Assembly (NCBI GenBank): GCA_964019135.1
Contig: OZ025255.1
Location: 1,178,001 to 1,242,000, forward strand
DNA length: 64,000 nucleotides
Reading direction: 5' to 3'
Source: Arenicola marina
Taxonomy: Eukaryota > Annelida > Polychaeta > Arenicolidae
This document shows positions 51,946-62,446 of the stretch, piece by piece; the stretch's first letter is position 1, and each line of letters begins with the position of its first letter. The translations under genes and the position numbers were made by a program. A model generated the notes under the pieces. That model made no database searches. It worked only from the letters and a program-made list of their open reading frames with translations, and was not told the DNA's origin.

Positions 51946-54900
51946 TGGCACATAATGTGATGGTGCGAGTGATACATAATGTGGTGGTGTGAGTGATACA
52001 TAATGTGATGGTGTGAGTGGTATATAATGTGGAGGTGTGAGTGGTACATAATGTGGTGGTGTGAGTGGTGCATAATGTGGTGGTGTGAGTGATACATAAT
52101 GTGGAGGTGTGAGTGGTACATAATGTGGTGGTGTGAGTGGTATATAATGTGGTGGTGTGAGTGTTGTATAATGTGGTGGTGTAAGTGGTGTATAATGTGA
52201 TGGTGTGAGTGGTACATAATGCGGTGGTGTAAGTGGTATATAATGTGGTGGTATGAGTGGTATATAATGTGGTGGTGTGAGTGGTGTATAATGTGGTGGT
52301 GTGAGTGGTGTATAATGTGTTGGTGTGAGTGGTATATAATGTGGTGGTGTGAGTTGTATATAATGTGGTGGTGTGAGTGTTATATAATGTGGTGGTGTGA
52401 GTGATATATAATGTGGTGGTGTGAGTGGTACATAATGTGATGGTGTGAGTGGTACATAATGTGGTGGTGTGAGTGGTGTATAATAAGGTGGTGTGAGTGA
52501 TACATAATGTGGTGGTGTGAGTGGTATATAATGTGGAGGTGTGAGTGGTACATAATGTGGTGGTGCGAGTGATACATAATGTGGTGGTGTGAGTGGTACA
52601 TAATGTGGTGGTGTAAGAGGTGTATAATGTGGTGGTGTGAGTGGTACATAATGTGGTGGTGTGAGTGGTGTATAATGTGGTGGTGTAAGTGGTGTATAAT
52701 GTGGTGGCGTAAGTGGTGTATAATGTAGTGGTGTGAGTGGTACATAATGTGGTGGTGCAAGTGGTGTATAATGTGGTGCTGTAAGTGGTACATAATGTGG
52801 TGGTGTGAGTGGTACATAATGTGGTGGTGTAAGTGGTACATAATATGGTGCTGTAAGTGGTGTATAATATGGCGGTGTGAGTGGTACATAATGTGGTGGT
52901 GTGAGTGGTACATAATGTGGTGGTGTGAGTGGTATATATTGTGGTGGTGTGAGTGATACATAATGTGAAGGTGCGAGTGGTAAATAATGTGGTGGTGTAA
53001 GTGGTATATAATGTGGTGGTGTGAGTGTTGTATAATGTGGTGGTGTAGTGGTGTATAGTGTGGTGGTGTGAGTGATACATAATGTGGTGGTGTAAGTGGT
53101 GTATAATGTGGTGCTGTAAGTGGTACATAATGTGGTGGTGTGAGTGGTACATAATGTGGTGGTGTAAGTGGTACATAATGTGGTGGTGTGAGTGGTGTAT
53201 AATGTGGTGTTGTAAGTGGTGTATAATGTGGCGGTGTAAGTTGTGTATAATGTGGTGGTGTAAGTGGTGGTGGTGTGAGTGATACATAATGTGGTGGTGT
53301 AAGTAGTGTATAATGTGGTGGTGTGAGTGATACATAATGTGGTGGTGTGAGTGGTACATAATGTGGTGGTGTAAGTGGTCTATAATGTGGCGGTGTAAGT
53401 GGTGTATAATGTGGTGGTGTGAGTGATACATAATGTGGTGGTGTAAGTTGTGTATAATGTGGTGGTGTGAGTGGTACATAATGTGGTGTTGTAAGTGGTG
53501 TATAATGTGGTGGTGTGAGTGGTATATAATGTGGTGGTGTAAGTGGTGTATAATGTAGTGGTGTGAGTGGTGTATAATATGGTGGTGTAAGTGGTGTATA
53601 ATATGGCGGTGTGAGTGGTACATAATGTGGTGGTGTAAGTGGTGTAAAATGTGGTGGTGTAAGTGGTGTAAAATGTGGTGGTGTGAGTGGTACATAATGT
53701 GGAGGTGTGAGTGGTATATAATGTGGTGGTGTGAGTGGTACATAATGTGGTGGTGTGAGTGGTACATAATGTGACGGTGCGAGTGATACATAATGTGGTG
53801 GTGTGAGTGATACATAATGTGATGGTGTGAGTGGTATATAATGTGGTGGTGTGAGTGGTACATAATGTGGTGGTGTAAGTGGTGTATAATGTGGTGGTGT
53901 GAGTGGTACATAATGTGGTGGTGTGAGTGGTATATAATGTGGTGGTGTGAGTGGTGTGTAATGCGGTGGTGTAAGTGGTGTATAATGTGGTGGTGTGAGT
54001 GGTACATAATGTGGTGGTGTAAGTGGTGTATAATGTGGTTGTGTGAGTGGTACATAATGTGGAGGTGTGAGTGATACATAATGTGGTGGTGTGAGTGATA
54101 CATAATGTGGAGGTGTGAGTGGTACATAATGTGGTGGTGTGAGTGGTGCATAATGTGGTGGGGCGAGTGGTACATAATGTGGTGGTGTGAGTGATACATA
54201 ATGTGGTGGTTTGAGTGATACATAATGTGGTGGTGTGAGTGGTATATAATGTGGTGGTGTGAGTGATACATAATGTGGAGGTGTGAGTGGTACATAATGT
54301 GGTGGTGTGAGTGGTATATAATGTGGTGGTGTGAGTGTTGTATAATGTGGTGGTGTAAGTGGTGTATAATGTGGTGGTGTGAGTGGTACATAATGCGGTG
54401 GTGTAAGTGGTAAATAATGTGGTGGTGTGAGTGGTGTGTAATATGGTGGTGTGAGTGATACATAATGTGGTGGTGTGAGTGGTATATAATGTGGAGGTGT
54501 GAGTGGTACATAATGTGGTGGTGCGAGTGATACATAATGTGGTGGTGTGAGTGGTACATAATGTGGTGGTGTAAGAGGTGTGTAATGTGGTGGTGTGAGT
54601 GGTACATAATGTGGTGGTGTGAGTGGTGTATAATGTGGTGGTGTAAGTGGTGTATAATGTGGTGGCGTAAGTGGTGTATAATGTAGTGGTGTGAGTGGTA
54701 CATAATGTGGTGGTGTAAGTGGTGTATAATGTGGTGCTGTAAGTGGTACATAATGTGGTGGTGTGAGTGGTACATAATGTGGTGGTGTAAGTGGTACATA
54801 ATATGGTGGTGTAAGTGGTGTATAATATGGCGGTGTGAGTGGTACATAATGTGGTGGTGTAAGTGGTGTAAAATGTGGTGGTGTAACTGGTGTAAAATGT

Positions 54901-56655
54901 GGTGGTGTGAGTGGTAAATAATGTGGAGGTGTGAGTGGTATATAATGTGGTGGTGTGAGTGGTACATAATGTGGTGGTGTGAGTGGTACATAATGTGGTG
55001 GTGTGAGTGATACATTATGTCGTGGTGTGAGTAGTGTGTAATGTGGTGGTGTGAGTGGTACATAATGTGGTGGTGTGAGCGGTACATAATGTGGTGGTGT
55101 GAGTGGTACATAATGTGATGGTGCGAGTGACACATAATGTGGTGGTGTGAGTGATACATAATGTGATGGTGTGAGTGGTATATAATGTGGTGGTGTGAGT
55201 GGTACATAATGTGGTGGTGTAAGTGGTGTATAATGTGGTGGTGTGAGTGATACATAATGTGGTGGTGTGAGTGGTATATCATGTGGTGGTGTGTGTGGTG
55301 TGTAATGTGGTGGTGTAAGTGGTGTATAATGTGGTGGTGTGAGTGGTACATAATGTGGTGGTGTACGTGGTATGTAATGTGGTGGTGTGAGTCGTACATA
55401 ATGTGGAGGTGTGAGTGATACATAATGTGGTGGTGTGAGTGATACATAATGTGGAGGTGTGAGTGGTACATAATGTGGTGGTGTGAGTGGTGCATAATGT
55501 GGCGGTGCGAGTGGTACATAATGTGGTGGTGTGAGTGATACATAATGTAGTGGTTTGAGTGATACATAATGTGGTGGTGTGAGTGGTATATAATGTGGTG
55601 GTGTGAGTGATACATAATGTGAAGGTGTGAGTGGTAAATAATGTGGTGGTGTAAGTGGTATATAATGTGGTGGTGTGAGTGTTGTATAATGTGGTGGTGT
55701 AGTGGTGTATAATGCGGTGGTGTGAATGGTACATAATGCGGTGGTGTAAGTGGTATGTAATGTGGTGGTATGAGTGGTATATAATGCGGTGGTGTGAGTG
55801 GTGTATAATGTGGTGGTGTGAGTGGTGTATAATGTGGTGGTGTGAGTGGTATATAATGTGGTGGTGTGAGTGGTATATAATGTGGTGGTGTGAGTGATAT
55901 ATAATGTGGTGGTGTGAGTGGTACATAATGTGGTGGTGTGAGTGGTACATAATGTGGTGGTGTGAGTGGTGTATAATATGGTGGGGTGAGTGATACATAA
56001 TTTGGTGGTGTGAGTGGTATATAATGTGGAGGTGTGAGTGGTACATAATGTGGTGGTGCGAGTGATACATAATGTGGTGGTGTGAGTTTTATATAATGTG
56101 GAGGTGTGAGTGGTACATAATGTGGTGGTGTGAGTGGTATACAATGTGGAGGTGTGAGTGGTACATAATGTGGTGATGTGAGTGATACATAATGTGGTGG
56201 TGTGAGTGGTATATAATGTGGAGGTGTGAGTGGTACATAATGTGGTTTTGTGAGTGGTACATAATGTGGTGGTGTGAGTGGTATATAATGTGGTGGTGTG
56301 AGTGATACATAGCGTGGTGGTGTGAGTGGTACATAATGTGGTGGTGTGAGTGGTACATGATGTGGAGGAGTGAGTGGTATATAATGTGGTGGTGTGAGTG
56401 GTACATAATGTGGTGGTGTGAGTGGTATATAATGTGGTGGTGTGAGTGGTACATAATGTGGTGGTGTGAGTGGTACATAATGTGGTGGTGTGAGTGATAT
56501 ATAATGTGGTGGTGTGAGTGGTATGTAATGTGGTGGTGTAAGAGGTGTATAATGTGGTGGTGTGAGTGGTATATAATGTGGTGGTGTGACTGGTATATAA
56601 TGTGGTGGGGTGAGTGTTACATAATGTGGTGGCGTGAGTGGTACATAATGTGGTG
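51946..56655 (+). repeat. Block A copy 4 (A4), missing both ends
   Basis: Matches A1 at 51,650 bp, then 51,674 and 51,681. At its left end 11 monomers (264 bp) are missing at about 52,030, between GATGGTGTGAGTGGTATATAATG and the next GTGGAGGTG unit. This is the only A copy with a full 24-bp monomer at 55,281-55,304, where A1, A2 and A3 have 17 bp. The match stops at about 56,655, where other copies have GTGCTGTGAGTGGTGTAAAATG and A4 passes into the distal domain. Confidence 0.87.
55281..55304 (+). repeat. Intact 24-bp counterpart of the 17-bp monomer, in A4
   Basis: Reads GTGGTGTGTGTGGTGTGTAATG around the site where A1, A2 and A3 have lost 7 bases. The flanks (TATATCATG on the left, GTAAGTGGTGTATAATG on the right) are the same. 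A4 therefore keeps the presumably ancestral length. Confidence 0.92.
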
Positions 56656-57749
56656 GTGTGAGTGGTACATAATGTGGTGGTGTAAGTGATACATAATGTG
56701 GTGGTGTGAGCGGTACATAATGTGGTGGTGTGAGTGATACATAACGTGGTAGTGTAAGAGGTGTATAATGTGGTGGTGTGAGTGGTACATAATGTGGTGG
56801 TGTGAGTGATACATAATGTGATGGTGTGAGTGGCATATAATGTGGAGGTGTGAGTGGTACATAATGTGGAGGTGTGAGTGGTATATAATGTGGTGGTGTA
56901 AGTGGTATATAACGTGATGGTGTGAGTGGTACATAATGTGGTGGTGTGAGTGGTATATAATGTGGTGGTGTAAGAGGTGTATAATGTTGTTGTGTGAGTG
57001 GTACATAATGTGGGGGTGTGAGTGGTACATAATGTGGTGGTGTGAGTGGTATATAATGTGGTTTTGTGAGTGGTACATAATGTGGTGGTGTGAGTGGCAC
57101 ATAATGTAGAGGTGTGAGTGGTACATAATGTGGTGGTGTGAGTGATACAAAATGTGGTAGTGTGAATGGTATATAATGTGGTGGGGTGAGTGGTACATAA
57201 TGTGGTGGTGTGAGTGGTACATAATGTGGTGGTGTGAGTGGCATATAATGTGGTGGTGTGAGTGGTACATAATGTGGTGGTGTGAGTAGTGTATAATGTG
57301 GTGGTGTGAGTGGTACATAATGTGGTGGTGTGAGTGGTACATAATGTGGTGGTGTGAGTGGTACATAATGTGGAGGTGTGAGTGGTACATAATGTGGTGG
57401 TGCGAGTGATACATAATGTGGTGGTGTGAGTGGTACATAATGTGGTGGTGTGAGTGGTATATAATGTGGTGGTGTAAGAGGTGTATAATGTGGTGGTGTG
57501 AGTGGTACATAATGTGGTGGTGTGAGTGATACATAATGTGATGGTGTGAGTGGCATATAATGTGGAGGTGTGAGTGGTACATAATGTGGAGGTGTGAGTG
57601 GTATATAATGTGGTGGTGTAAGTGGTATATAACGTGGTGGTGTGAGTGGTACATAATGTGGTGGTGCGTGTGGTATATAATGTGGTGGTGTAAGAGGTGT
57701 ATAATGTGGTTGCGTGAGTGGTACAAAATGTGGGGGTGTGAGTGATACA

Positions 57750-58380
57750 TAATGTGGTGGTGTGAGTGGTATATAATGTGGAGGTGTGAGTGGTACATAA
57801 TGTGGTGGTGCGAGTGATACATAATGTGGTGGTGTGAGTGGTATATAATGTGGAGGTGTGAGTGGTACATAATGTGGTGGTGTGAGTGGTATACAATGTG
57901 GAGGTGTGAGTGGTACATAATGTGGTGATGTGAGTGATACATAATGTGGTGGTGTGAGTGGTATATAATGTGGAGGTGTGAGTGGTACATAATGTGGTTT
58001 TGTGAGTGGTACATCATGTGGTGGTGTGAGTGGTATATAATGTGTTGGTGTGAGCGATACATAGCGTGGTGGTGTGAGTGGTACATAATGTGGTGGTGTG
58101 AGTGGTACATGATGTGGAGGAGTGAGTGGTATATAATGTGGTGGTGTGAGTGGTACATAATGTGGTGGTGTGAGTGGTATATAATGTGGCGGTGTGAGTG
58201 GTACATAATGTGGTGGTGTGAGTGGTACATAATGTGGTGGTGTGAGTGATATATAATGTGGTGGTGTGAGTGGTATATAATGTGGTGGTGTAAGAGGTGT
58301 ATAATGTGGTGGTGTGAGTGGTATATAATGTGGTGGTGTGAGTGGTATATAATGTGGTGGGGTGAGTGTTACATAATGTG
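57750..58380 (+). repeat. Fragment of block A inside the distal domain
   Basis: The order of variants from about 57,760 follows A1 from about 4,340: GTATACAATG, GTGGTGATGTGAG, GTGGTTTTGTGAG, TACATAGCG (near 58,062), GTACATGATGTGGAGGAG and GTGGGGTGAGTGTTAC. Private changes include GTACATCATG near 58,011, GTGTTGGTGTGAGCG near 58,043 and GGCGGTGTGAG near 58,188. This is a diverged copy of the last part of A4, placed about 1.7 kb beyond it and flanked by distal-domain monomers. Confidence 0.78.
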
Positions 58381-60430
58381 GTGGCGTGAGTGGTACATAA
58401 TGTGGTGGTGTGAGTGGTACATAATGTGGTGGTGTGAGTGATACATAATGTGGTGGTGTGAGTGGTACATAATGTGGTGGTGTGAGTGATACATAATGTG
58501 GTGGTGTGAGTCGTACATAATGTGGTGGTGTAAGTGGTGTATAATGGGGTGGTGTGAGTGGTACATAATGTGGTGGTGTAAGTGGTATATAATGTGGTGG
58601 TGTAAGAGGTGTATAATGTGGTGGTGTGAGTGGTACATAATGTGGTGGTGTGAGTGATACATAATGTGATGGTGTGAGTGGCATATAATGTGGAGGTGTG
58701 AGTGGTACATAATGTGGAGGTGTGAGTGGTATATAATGTGGTGGTGTGAGTGGTACATAATGTGGTGGTGTGAGTGGTATATAATGTGGCGGTGTGAGTG
58801 GTACATAATGTGGTGGTGTGAGTGGTACATAATGTGGTGGTGTGAGTGATATATTATGTGGTGGTGTGAGTGGTATATAATGTGGAGGTGTAAGAGGTGT
58901 ATAATGTGGTGGTGTGAGTGGTATATAATGTGGTGGTGTGAGTGGTATATAATGTGGTGGGGTGAGTGGTATATAATGTGGTGGTGTGAGTGGTATATAA
59001 TGTGGTGGGGTGAGTGTTACATAATGTGGTGGCGTGAGTGGTACATAATGTGGTGGTGTGAGTGGTACATAATGTGGTGGTGTGAGTGCTACATAATGTG
59101 GTGGTGTGAGTGGTACATAATGTGGTGGTGTGAGTGATACATAATGTGGTGGTGTGAGTCGTACATAATGTGGTGGTGTAAGTGGTGTATAATGGGGTGG
59201 TGTGAGTGGTACATAATGTGGTGGTGTAAGTGGTATATAATGTGGTGGTGTAAGAGGTGTATAATGTGGTGGTGTGAGTGGTACATAATGTGGTGGTGTG
59301 AGTGATACATAATGTGATGGTGTGAGTGGCATATAATGTGGAGGTGTGAGTGGTACATAATGTGGAGGTGTGAGTGGTATATAATGTGGTGGTGTAAGTG
59401 GTATATAACGTGGTGGTGTGAGTGGTACATAATGTGGTGGTGTGAGTGGTATATAATGTGTTGGTGTAAGAGGTGTATAATGTGGTTGTGTAAGTGGTAC
59501 ATAATGTGGGGGTGTGAGTGGTACATAATGTGGTGCTGTGAGTGGCATATAATGTGGTGGTGTGAGTGGTACATAATGTGGTGGTGTGAGTGGTGTATAA
59601 TGTGGTGGTGTGAGTGGTACATAATGTGGTGGTGTGAGTGGTACATAATGTGGTGGTGTGAGTGGTACATAATGTGGAGGTGTGAGTGGTACATAATGTG
59701 GTGGCGTGAGTGGTATATAATGTGGTGGTGTAGGTGGTATATAATATGGTGGTGTGAGTGGTACATAATGTGGTGGTGTGAGTGGTACATAATGTGGTGG
59801 TGTGAGTGGTGTATAATGTGGTGGTGTGAGTGGTATATAATGTGGTGGTGTAAGAGGTGTATAATGTGGTGGTGTGAGTGGTACATAATGTGGTGGTGTG
59901 AGTGGTACATAATGTGGTGGTGTGAGTGGTACATAATGTGGAGGTGTGAGTGGTACATAATGTGGTGGTGCGAGTGATACATAATGTGGTGGTGTGAGTG
60001 GTATATAATGTGGTGGAGTGAGTGGCACATAACTTGGTGGTGTGAGTGGTGTATAATGTGGTGGTGTGTATGGTATATAATGTGGTGGGGTGAGTGGTAC
60101 ATAATGTGGTGGTGTGAGTGGTACATAATGTGGTGGTGTGAGTGGTATATAATGTGGTGGTGTGAGTGATACATAATGTGGTGGTGTGAGTATTACATAA
60201 TGTGGTGGTGTGAGTGGTACATAATGTGGTGGTGTGAGTGATGTATAATGTGGTGGTGTAAGTGGTGTATAATGTGGTGGCGTAAGTGGTGTATAATGTG
60301 GTGGTGTAAGTGGTGTATAATGTGGTGGCGTAAGTGGTGTATAATGTGGTGGTGTGAGTGGTACATAATGTGTTGGTGTAAGTGGTGTATAATGTGGTGC
60401 TGTAAGTGGTACATAATGTGGTGGTGTGAG

Positions 60431-61438
60431 TCGTACATAATGTGGTGGTGTAAGTGGTGTATAATGGGGTGGTGTGAGTGGTACATAATGTGGTGGTGTA
60501 AGTGGTATATAATGTGGTGGTGTAAGAGGTGTATAATGTGGTGGTGTGAGTGGTACATAATGTGGTGGTGTGAGTGATACATAATGTGATGGTGTGAGTG
60601 GCATATAATGTGGAGGTGTGAGTGGTACATAATGTGGAGGTGTGAGTGGTATATAATGTGGTGGTGTAAGTGGTATATAACGTGGTGGTGTGAGTGGTAC
60701 ATAATGTGGTGGTGTGAGTGGTATATAATGTGGTGGTGTAAGAGGTGTATAATGTGGTTGTGTAAGTGGTACATAATGTGGGGGTGTGAGTGGTACATAA
60801 TGTGGTGGTGTGAGTGGTATATAATGTGGTTTTGTGAGTGGTACATAATGTGGTGGTGTGAGTGGCACATAACGTAGAGGTGTGAGTGGTACATAATGTG
60901 GTGGTGTGAGTGATACAAAATGTGGTAGTGTGAATGGTATATAATGTGGTGGGGTGAGTGGTACATAATGTGGTGGTGTGAGTGGTACATAATGTGGTGG
61001 TGTGAGTGGCATATAATGTGGTGGTGTGAGTGGTACATAATGTGGTGGTGTGAGTGGTGTATAATGTGGTGGTGTGAGTGGTACATAATGTGGTGGTGTG
61101 AGTGGTACATAATGTGGTGGTGTGAGTGGTACATAATGTGGAGGTGTGAGTGGTACATAATGTGGTGGCGTGAGTGGTATATAATGTGGTGGTGTAGGTG
61201 GTATATAATGTGGTGGTGTGAGTGGTACATAATGTGGTGGTGTGAGTGGTACATAATGTGGTGGTGTGAGTGGTGTATAATGTGGTGGTGTGAGTGGTAT
61301 ATAATGTGGTGGTGTAAGAGTTGTATAATGTGGTGGTGTGAGTGGTACATAATGTGGTGTTGTGAGTGGTACATAATGTGGTGGTGTGAGTGGTACATAA
61401 TGTGGTGGTGTGAGTGATACATAATGTGGTGGTGTGAG
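60431..61438 (+). repeat. 1,008-bp (42-monomer) higher-order repeat, copy 1
   Basis: Measured from GAGTCGTACATAATG to the next occurrence. Within it the landmarks GGCATATAATGTGGAGG (60,599), TAACGTAGAGG (near 60,869), GATACAAAATGTGGTAG (60,912) and GTAGGTGGTAT recur exactly 1,008 bp later. It has no length-variant monomer. It ends with a private GTAAGAGTTGTATAATG near 61,315 where copy 2 has GTAAGAGGTGT. Confidence 0.92.
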
Positions 61439-62446
61439 TCGTACATAAGGTGGTGGTGTAAGTGGTGTATAATGGGGTGGTGTGAGTGGTACATAATGTG
61501 GTGGTGTAAGTGGTATATAATGTGGTGGTGTAAGAGGTGTATAATGTGGTGGTGTGAGTGGTACATAATGTGGTGGTGTGAGTGATACATAATGTGATGG
61601 TGTGAGTGGCATATAATGTGGAGGTGTGAGTGGTACATAATGTGGAGGTGTGAGTGGTATATAATGTGGTGGTGTAAGTGGTATATAACGTGGTGGTGTG
61701 AGTGGTACATAATGTGGTGGTGTGAGTGGTATATAATGTGGTGGTGTAAGAGGTGTATAATGTGGTTGTGTAAGTGGTACATAATGTGGGGGTGTGAGTG
61801 GTACATAATGTGGTGGTGTGAGTGGTCTATAATGTGGTTTTGTGAGTGGGACATAATGTGGTGGTGTGAGTGGCACATAACGTAGAGGTGTGAGTGGTAC
61901 ATAATGTGGTGGTGTGAGTGATACAAAATGTGGTAGTGTGAATGGTATATAATGTGGTGGGGTGAGTGGTACATAATGTGGTGGTGTGAGTGGTACATAA
62001 TGTGGTGGTGTGAGTGGCATATAATGTGGTGGTGTGAGTGGTACATAATGTGGTGGTGTGAGTGGTGTATAATGTGGTGGTGTGAGTGGTACATAATGTG
62101 GTGGTGTGAGTGGTACATAATGTGGTGGTGTGAGTGGTACATAATGTGGAGGTGTGAGTGGTAGATAATGTGGTGGCGTGAGTGGTATATAATGTGGTGG
62201 TGTAGGTGGTATATAATGTGGTGGTGTGAGTGGTACATAATGTGGTGGTGTGAGTGGTACATAATGTGGTGGTGTGAGTGGTGTATAATGTGGTGGTGTG
62301 AGTGGTATATAATGTGGTGGTGTAAGAGGTGTATAATGTGGTGGTGTGAGTGGTACATAATGTGGTGTTGTGAGTGGTACATAATGTGGTGGTGTGAGTG
62401 GTACATAATGTGGTGGTGTGAGTGATACATAATGTGGTGGTGTGAG
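61439..62446 (+). repeat. 1,008-bp (42-monomer) higher-order repeat, copy 2
   Basis: Nearly identical to copy 1 by eye. Private changes are GTACATAAGGTGG near 61,441, GTCTATAATGTGGTTTTG near 61,827, GTGGGACATAATG near 61,847 and GTAGATAATG near 62,161. It shares GTGTTGTGAGTGG with copy 1 (61,358/62,366). Confidence 0.92.

Larger units (their letters stand above)
1600..53282 (+). repeat. Family of 33 fused monomers with a 9-bp loss
   Basis: In these, GTAAGTGG runs directly into TGGTGGTGTGAG, so TGTATAATG is missing and two monomers span 39 bp instead of 48. The fused stretches end near 1,632, 6,174, 7,004, 8,963, 10,778, 13,407, 13,686, 14,301, 14,940, 16,755, 18,641, 19,448, 21,359, 22,166, 23,981, 26,803, 28,113, 28,608, 29,342, 30,460, 32,274, 37,776, 39,900, 40,395, 41,129, 42,199, 44,013, 48,579, 49,409, 49,880, 50,614, 51,732 and 53,282. 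The preceding monomer is usually the GTAAGTTGTGTATAATG variant, which points to a single origin followed by amplification. Five GG pairs fall within about 20 bases. None occur beyond 53.3 kb. Confidence 0.93.
1385..55711 (+). repeat. Family of 27 monomers of 23 bp (single-base loss in GTGTAAGTGG)
   Basis: These monomers read GTGTAGTGGTGTATA, one A short of the usual GTGTAAGTGG. They start at 1,385, 4,008, 5,879, 6,709, 13,041, 13,184, 18,346, 26,508, 27,818, 29,047, 30,165, 32,027, 34,434, 37,481, 38,311, 39,030, 39,605, 40,834, 41,952, 43,766, 46,413, 48,284, 49,114, 50,319, 51,437, 53,035 and 55,689. Twenty-three are followed by TATAGTGTGG (ATG changed to GTG). The four at 4,008, 34,434, 46,413 and 55,689 are followed by TATAATGCGG. 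All follow a GAGTGTTGTATAATG monomer. They shift the 24-bp register by one base and make good landmarks. Confidence 0.93.

Noticed and set aside
26508-55711. The 23-bp monomers as insertion scars or attachment sites of a mobile element
   Set aside because: They differ from the normal monomer only by one missing base and one linked substitution, have no target-site duplication or terminal inverted repeats, and are inherited with their surrounding block.
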